Assembly: GCA_021234155.1 (NCBI GenBank)
Contig: JAJEKV010000048.1
Coordinates: forward strand, 2,466,841-2,530,840
Direction of reading: 5' to 3'
Length of the DNA stretch: 64,000 nt
From: Isoetes taiwanensis
Lineage: Eukaryota > Streptophyta > Lycopodiopsida > Isoetales > Isoetaceae
Below the pieces are notes generated by a model that worked only from the letters and a program-made list of their open reading frames with translations, did not search any database and was not told the DNA's origin. Every line of letters starts with the position of its first letter. The first letter of the stretch is position 1. Positions 57,386 to 64,000 of the stretch are shown here, piece by piece. Made by a program: the position numbers and the translations under genes.

Positions 57386-58100
57386 TCAAGCACATGTCCA
57401 GACATTGCTTTGGGGTATCACTATCAAATTTACACCCTCCAGTATCTTGATGCATGCTTCCTCACAAGCTTTGGGGTGTTGGGGATTTAGAATAGGTAGA
57501 AACTGCATATTACAAAAGCCATAGATCAATCCCACACTTGAGCAAGGTCCACGAGGGTATCTGCGAGTACATTTACCTCTAAAGAAGCTAAGACTCATTG
57601 TGTCCATTCGCCAGTGCTCGTCGCCTTCAAATTGAGACAGATAGATGGATCCGGGAAGCACGACAGGATATGCTATGTCAGTGTTGCCAGCTGGAAGGAT
57701 GAGTGCCAGCTAGGATCTTCTATTTGTATTTATACGCACCTGTGCTCTTGCATATTCTATGGGGACAACCACTGAGCTTGTTTTTTCTTCCAGCAAGTTT
57801 TGAGGTGTAGTTGACTTATTATCACGGCATAAATAAGGTTGGCAAGATGGGCATTGCCCATGCTGACTATCTTCTGAAAGTAGATGATGTGACGATCGAG
57901 AGCAAACCTCTGAAGAGGTAAAACACATGTCTTCTGTAGGAGAATCTGATATGGAACTATGGATTTTACTCCAAGTGCCCAAGCTAGGAAGACTTTCTGC
58001 ATGTGCTTCATGTCATTCCAAGGTGGTAAGGATACCACTGGGTCCAAGACTTTGACTCTGTATAGAAGAATGGGCTTCACCAAGACCCTGAATAAGTGCT
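57386..58100 (-). pseudogene. LINE C-terminal fragment, minus strand, second copy
   Basis: 58083-57757 encodes VKPILLYRVKV … HMQKVFLAWALGVKSIVPYQILL, followed by LPLQRFALDRHIIYF … SMGNAHLANLIYA. This is the region between the RT and the terminal zinc motif of non-LTR elements of the YADDTDLL type. 57661-57386 gives further low-quality sequence. It is opposite in strand to the next feature. Confidence 0.6.
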
Positions 58101-58129
58101 CCTGATGGGCCTAGTCATATATCTCTACT

Positions 58130-58615
58130 TTGTGACTATTGTTCTTGATTGCATATAATGCCTTGCAGCCCATTGTTACTCGTAACTGGATAGAAGTGTC
58201 TCAGTATAGAAGGAAAATCCACCCTCAAATACTTATAGATAGACGTCACCTCCGCATTTTGTCCCTGATAAGTGATACGATCTGTCAGTGTTGCCAACAA
58301 GGGGCCATTGAGGATGAATTCCATGCCTTTCAGATTTGTCCAACATTCTCTTATATCTGGGCACGCACAATACGTTCAGTTAGTCCCCCCTAACCAGCCA
58401 CTACATGTGCTATTAGACACACCTTCGATGGGCTTATTGGAATCATATCTTCAAGAGGCCGTGCATACCCGCACTCAGATATGCCTTTTGGGGCGGTATT
58501 GAATTGTACCCTAAGTTTTTATTGTACAATTTGTCAGCATACTTATTACTTCCAAGATTTTTCTTTTGAAAACCCTCAGTGGACAATAAAAATACATTCT
58601 ATTCTATTCTATGAG
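58130..58615 (+). pseudogene. LINE 3' end with zinc motif and ATTCT tail, second copy
   Basis: The plus strand encodes ICQCCQQGAIEDEFHAFQICPTF (58270-58345 region), a CxxC…H…C terminal motif of plant non-LTR elements, then LLESYLQEAV and a 3' region ending ggacaataaaaatacattct followed by further attct repeats at about 58595-58610. A simple-repeat tail of this type marks the 3' end of a LINE insertion. Confidence 0.65.
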
Positions 58616-60366
58616 GACCATGTATAGTTTGAACATTTAATTGAAATCTCCCCAAGTCAATCTTGTGTTCCCTTGTTTGGATGGGATCTATAAGATGTGA
58701 TATGATTGGCTACAATTCATGACAAAGGCTTCTTTTGAAACTTAGTTTTTTTGAAGAATGGAAGTTGAATAGTTGGGAGATAAAAAAAGGAATGTAGGGA
58801 GATCCACCACAAAGAGTATGAATGAGAAGAAAGTTTGAATATTCATAACACAACCTTTATTGCTTGCTTTTGACTTGTCTTGAAGGAATACACAACCTTT
58901 ATTGCTTACTTTTGACTTGTCTTAAAGGAACACACATATTTATTCCTTTATTTTTCGTATGAGGTAAAATCCAATCAAGCACGATCTCAGTATCCAATGT
59001 AAATTACACATCCGAAACCATGCTCATATTACATTTAAGTATATTCATTCTTATAGACGTGAAGACTTGTCCATCAACCAACAATTGTTGTATTTGTTCC
59101 ACGGACGTCACTTAGTATAAAATTAATACGTCATGTGCGAAAACCTTCGTGTACATCTAGTCAATGGTTCTAAAAATCTCTTTTTGTATGGATACTATAC
59201 TGGATTGTCGCCAAAAACACTTCCTTTCCCTATGTATTCATACACTTTAGGTTGAAAAAAATCCCATACCGTCCACTCACATGTTATAGTGAATCCCCCA
59301 TGGCATTTGTAATGTATAAGAATATGCATTTATAAGTCACAATTGATCATTTTTTATTTGGGGAGAGGAATTAGGTATGGAGCTATTGGAAGAGGGATCA
59401 AGAGGAATTATCAATACTTCACATATGTAAATGCGATGATAGTCAACCTATTGCAACAATTATAACTAATAATTGGAAGGTGAACCATCAAGAAAAATAA
59501 AAAGAAAGTGAAGGGGAGAGCCCTACATACATCCTGATGCATAAGCACTAGTCCCTTTCCTGTAGATATACACCATACATCAAGATCTATTTGATGTAAG
59601 AACCTATTATAGGATAGAATCTGTCTTCATAGATTTAATGCCGCAATATATTATAGATTGAAAAGAAAAATGATATCCGTTTGCATATGCTTCACTAGTC
59701 TGACAATATGAACGATATCTATAATACATCAAGTTGTAGAGCTCATATGTAATGCAAAGGGCATACAAAGAGAATATAATTGCAGCCATCATGACAAAGC
59801 AATCATTTGCAATACATCTTATATGCTTGTCATTTTATTCTGACCAATCAATGCTGATTGGTCAAATTAAATTCTGACCGAAATAATTTGATTTGAATAG
59901 TCTTTTATCGTCCATTGAGACCAAATGGCCTATAGGACCCAAACAAATAAACAAAGGACAACCAGCCTAGTACTGTCCAGGATTAGAAAAACCCACCTCC
60001 CGAAGGGTTTTTGAGGGAGAAAACTTAGCAGTAATAAGTTTGCTGATGAATTGTACATTTGTACATGCCAATGTAGTGATCACAGTCACAATCGAGCCGA
60101 CATGTCTATTACCTCCTGAATATAAGATGCGAGTGCCTAGTGATGGCACTTTCCTTGAATTATTATAATTCCTTTTGCATCAAGTCGCCCTATGCTACTT
60201 TTTTTATTTGCATTGACTTTTATATAGTCAGTAGGCTCATTAAAATCAAGTTTTTTCGGCACATTGATTAAATGTAACTGCCTTTTCAATTATTTATATT
60301 AATGAACTTAGTATATATAAATATCTTACATACATTTAGTTTATATAAATATCTTATATACATTCA
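58616..60366. other. No gene seen (counterpart of 33761-35520)
   Basis: AT-rich sequence with the same 43-bp tandem pair (about 58853-58935) and the ctagtccctttcctgtagat block at 59549. No coding features. Confidence 0.6.
59841..59864. other. Perfect 10-bp-arm palindrome tgaccaatca-atgc-tgattggtca
   Basis: The arms are exact complements with a 4-base loop. In the first copy (about 34985-35010) the left arm reads aaatcaatca and the loop/right arm reads gccgattggtca, so the symmetry is lost there at the two CTG positions. Confidence 0.85.
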
Positions 60367-60751
60367 CACAAACCATTACATCCAACACTTTTAAATTAAA
60401 TTGCTCCCGAAACCCCTTTTGGTTTGGGACATGAGATGTGACCCTGGGCATTGAGAGCTGTTGGATGGGCATATTTGCAAGTTATTCCTAGATCTAGACC
60501 GTAGATAACAATCCTCGTTTGTGGGGTACGCTAGTACAAGTTTTGGCATACCGTAGAACGAAGTTTGCAAAATGCTATAAGATTTAGGGCAATCTACCAA
60601 ATGGTGTTAATTTTATACATATATTATACGATTTTAGGGAGTACAAAAAAGGCTTTCGCTGCCCTACGTCACCCCCGTGTGAATGTGCACCCAAACCAAA
60701 AGGGGTTTCAGGGAGAATTTAATTTAAAAGTGTTGGATGTAGTAGTTTGTG
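60367..60751. mobile_element. MITE-like element, second copy
   Basis: 385-bp counterpart of 35521-35899. Arms cacaaaccattacatccaac … ggtttggg and ccaaaccaaaaggggttt … gtagtagtttgtg. The right inner arm reads ttcagggagaattt here, against ttagagaattt in the first copy. Confidence 0.8.
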
Positions 60752-60985
60752 TTAACTAAATTTTTTTTTGCCCCCTTCGGGGCCTTAAAGGTATGGCGCA
60801 CAAACATGTTTGAATATAGGCATATTACAATAGTATAACTAACCCATAATATCTTATATCCTCTATATCTCTGGGAACATATAAGGTGCAACATAATATC
60901 CTCTAACTTTGGGAACATATAAGGTAGCAACAACAAAAGCACATTGACACTGACTACACCATATATAGTGAAGCTTCAAATGTAG

Positions 60986-61682
60986 AACAATTTTTTTTTT
61001 TTTTTGGTAAAAACAAGGGGAAAAACTACAAAATACCCTTTATGTTTTGACGAATTTCTCGACATACCCCTGAGCTTCAGAAATTTTTGTAATGACCTTG
61101 GTCAACGTATTTGGCTCTGTAGAATTTTGTATACCATCAAATGCCTTGTATTTTATGTATTTCATATAAAGCCCTTTTGAGTGGATGTATTTTGGGGCAA
61201 GGATTTTACATCAGCAGTTTTAGTTTTTGAATAGAAAATAGAGCAAAGATTTGGACGTTCTAACCTGATGAAATCCCAGTGGAAAACCTAATTCGGCCTC
61301 ACGTGCTTGAATCCGCTCTTCATTGCCATATAGATATGAATATCTCTGAATACATTCATCTTGCATCTTTTCAAGGGCATTTGCCAAAGCAAAACTGAAT
61401 GCGAATCCACCTCCTCCAAAAGCCGTATAGTAAGACTATCTAATATTCTGATCATGGCTCTCGGTTTTGATGGTCTCATCTTAAGGGTATTTGGTGAATT
61501 GTGTAGAATCTTAAGGGCATTTGATACGTCTTAAGGGCATTTGAACAATTTTCAATAATACAAAATACAGAATACGTTGACCAAGGGCATTACGAAAATT
61601 TATGAAAACTCAGAGGTATATCATGAAATTCGTCAAAACATAAGGGTATTTTATAGTTTTTTCCCAAAAAAAAAATACAATT
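60986..61682. mobile_element. Foldback element, second copy
   Basis: Counterpart of 36132-36820, with the same arms and the same three cttaagggcatttg repeats between them. No coding capacity. Confidence 0.75.
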
Positions 61683-64000
61683 CATGAAATACAAAATTAT
61701 GAAATACAAAATTACATGTAACATAAAAGCTTACCGTAAATTGCCTCTAACAAAAAAACTTGCCTTCAATTTTGTTACAGCGCAAAATTTTTTCCTTAGA
61801 AACAATCTCTGCCCGCGTGTTAACGCCGACTAGCTTCCACCCACACCTTGGATCCCGGATCCCCCTCGCTAGTCTTATCGGCTTGCTGCTATGTGAATAC
61901 TCCCACAAGCCCGGATTCCTATAGAGTTTCCCCCAGAGGTCAGCCCTATTGGATGCTTCACCCTGACCGATCCTTGACAGTATCAAACTGCTCTGTGATC
62001 TTCTACATAGCCCTTGGCTGCAAACCGACCCTATGGGTCTAGTGCTGGTCCGGCTCTTGGCAGAATCAGACTGCCCTCAAGCCACACTATCCACTTCGGA
62101 TTCCAAATCCGAACCCAAAGCCAGGTCTTTGAATCCTACAACAAACTGTTTTGGCAGAATCGAACCCGGTTCCTCCCTCCTGCTCGAATTCTACCTCTAG
62201 ACTTTATAGAACTCTTTCTGGAGTTCCCAGACAGCCTTGCATGCCCAAAACCTGCCAGATCAGGCCTTTACTTGGCCCGAATCTATGCACTACATTAGAG
62301 ATCTGGCAGCCGGATTCTTCATCCACGATTTCGTCTCTCTGATATAACAGTTTTAAGAGACCCACCCAATGCTTTCATGCCACGTGTACCTTTAATATTA
62401 CATATTAAAACCATAGCTAACATTGCTTCCTTATATTTAAATAACATTGCCCCTAGGGCCTATATAACTTACATTAACATTAACATCTAATGTTTAACCA
62501 TGCAAGCCTACAGCTCCTCTGCCCCGGCAATCCCTGTTAGCTCTTGCCGCGCTAATATTTAATAATATTAGCCCCCTAGCGGACCATAACCCGCCGCTAG
62601 CCTTTATTTCCATTTACCCCGCATCTCGTCACCGTAGACTGATTACAGTCAACACGGCCCATTAAATCACAACTGCCCGGCAATCGCGACCAATAGTACC
62701 CACGTCCTCATGGACGTCCGTCAAGGGCCCGATTCTGGCTATGTCCTTGGGAGCACCTGTAACAAATTTTGACAACAAAATGTGTTATAAGAATATTCCA
62801 TACCAATCTCCAAAAATGAATTGCAACTATTGAAATCGTCGTCCCATATATTTTCCACTTTCCTCTGATAGGTAGACTAGGTGTATAGCACATGGATTAC
62901 TAACACAGAATATGAAAACATGATGGTGAAGTTCCAAAGGATTAACTTTATTAATCTATAAGGAGCTTTGTCTATACAAGCTTCTAGCGTTCTACATGCT
63001 TGTAAGCATGCAATTGGTTCTCTTTCCATCCAGAGCTTCTAATTCATTACATTTCCATCCTGAGCTTCTAATTCATTACATGAAATAATACAAAGCTGCT
63101 TCTGCAATACCTTATGAGTAGTTTGTCCACTGCTTTGCCTGCCATCAAATGCTTTGCCAGACCAAGAGGAGCTGCAAAATAATAGTGTATTCAGGGGCGT
63201 GAGGGGAGTTGAACTTGCTGCTTTGGCTAGCTGTGAACTAAATTCAAATCCTTATACATACACATCTGCAATGCAAAAAATGGAGAGAATACAGAATAAG
63301 AACTTTAATAGAGGACTATTTAAACATAGATGCAAAAGTAAAACAAAATCTAATTAGCAACTGCAATCTCTAAGATCAAGGAATGAAATATTTGTTGAAG
63401 CAAACACACAGGGAGCAAGAGCAAAGCCAAAAAGCCAGATATGGATTATGGATAGAAAGCTGGTTAAAAAACAGACACATATTAAAGTTAAGTCGTAATG
63501 GAAGACTTAGGTTTCTTCACAAAACTAGTCAAGCATGCAACTTACCTGGCACAAATACTGGAGCAACAAACCACTATCAACTTGAAGCATGTATATACAG
63601 CTGATTAAAACTGTACATAGCTGCTGGAATGGCAGACTTCCATTCAGGCTACTTTGAGGATCGATTCAACTTTAGGGCAGGGCAAGACTCCCGACTAGAG
63701 CTCTTTGCAACGTTCCTGCAGATTCTACAAATGCCTCTTGGCTACAAATTCAGAGAGCCATGAATAAACCTCAATTCCGTATATCCGTTTAGCAATCTAC
63801 CCGAAATTACAAGCAGCTCCCTACACAGATCTCCCAGTGTGCTGCTTTATCACTTGCATTACGGATGGCTATAAATCTACTCCGAGATGTGGTTAACCCG
63901 GACACATGTCCAGGTTAACCATTGTTGCTTAGTTTTAAGCTCGAAAGACAATGGTTTCTGCATGTTTTTTCACCGATCTTGCTTGATCCATGCTGAAATC
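61683..64000. other. No confident gene (counterpart of 36821-39134)
   Basis: Frames at 62014-62342 are shared with the first copy but carry no domain. Other frames differ between copies. The window ends inside the duplication. Confidence 0.5.

Larger units (their letters stand above)
43284..64000 (+). repeat. Second (cleaner) copy of the large segmental duplication
   Basis: Begins at ccagttacagg (43284), in the middle of LINE RT sequence, and runs off the end of the window. It matches 15590-39134 but lacks the CACTA-like element. It has fewer frame breaks in every gene. It still contains odd strings at some CAG/CTG sites (for example near 52810, 61300 and 63200), so it is not error-free. Confidence 0.95.

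Overview
This is nuclear DNA from a land plant with a large, repeat-choked genome. Evidence for a plant is a Ty1/copia element with an initiator-Met-tRNA-type primer site, L1-like plant LINEs, a CACTA-type transposon, MITE-like inverted repeats, pyrimidine-rich gene leaders and GT splice donors. The ParB-like and transposase-like families here are ones I associate with seed-free plants such as ferns, lycophytes or mosses, but that placement is weak. I found no clearly intact host gene. Nearly every coding stretch is broken by stops or frameshifts.

Layout. 0-5.6 kb: a minus-strand pseudogene with a ParB-like motif, then two clusters of a short palindrome and six copies of a hairpin unit. 7.2-9.8 kb: a frameshifted transposase-like gene of the DUF7869 type. 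11.0-12.4 kb: a copia polymerase fragment with an internal duplication, and an unidentified minus-strand coding remnant. 12.5-20.0 kb: an L1-like LINE carrying two nested insertions, a copia element with AATGT target duplications (12785-14621) and a 2.8-kb CACTA-like element with CAT target duplications (16856-19670). 20.0-39.1 kb: a block with a coiled-coil/RING-H2 gene, an FCP1/NIF-phosphatase-like gene on the plus strand, a convergent large transposase-like gene on the minus strand, opposed LINE tails and two inverted-repeat elements. 39.1-43.3 kb: single-copy filler with a GATA microsatellite.

43.28-64.0 kb repeats 15.59-39.13 kb in direct orientation, offset by 27,694 bp. After subtracting the CACTA insertion, the two copies differ in length by only about 10 bp over 20.7 kb. 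The differences are not random: they sit mostly on CAG/CTG trinucleotides (CTG read as CCG, TCG or CTCG; CAG read as CG, CGA or AAG). This looks more like a methylated-CHG base-calling or consensus fault than natural mutation. It means many frameshifts in this window, above all in 1-43 kb, may not be real, and that the duplication itself could be two haplotypes or two consensus versions placed in series.

The most interesting biology is the three-gene block: RING-H2 protein, FCP1-like protein, and a convergent RNase-H-like transposase. It could be a large DNA transposon with cargo, or a captured gene cluster. The cleaner copy for any follow-up is 45.4-57.2 kb.
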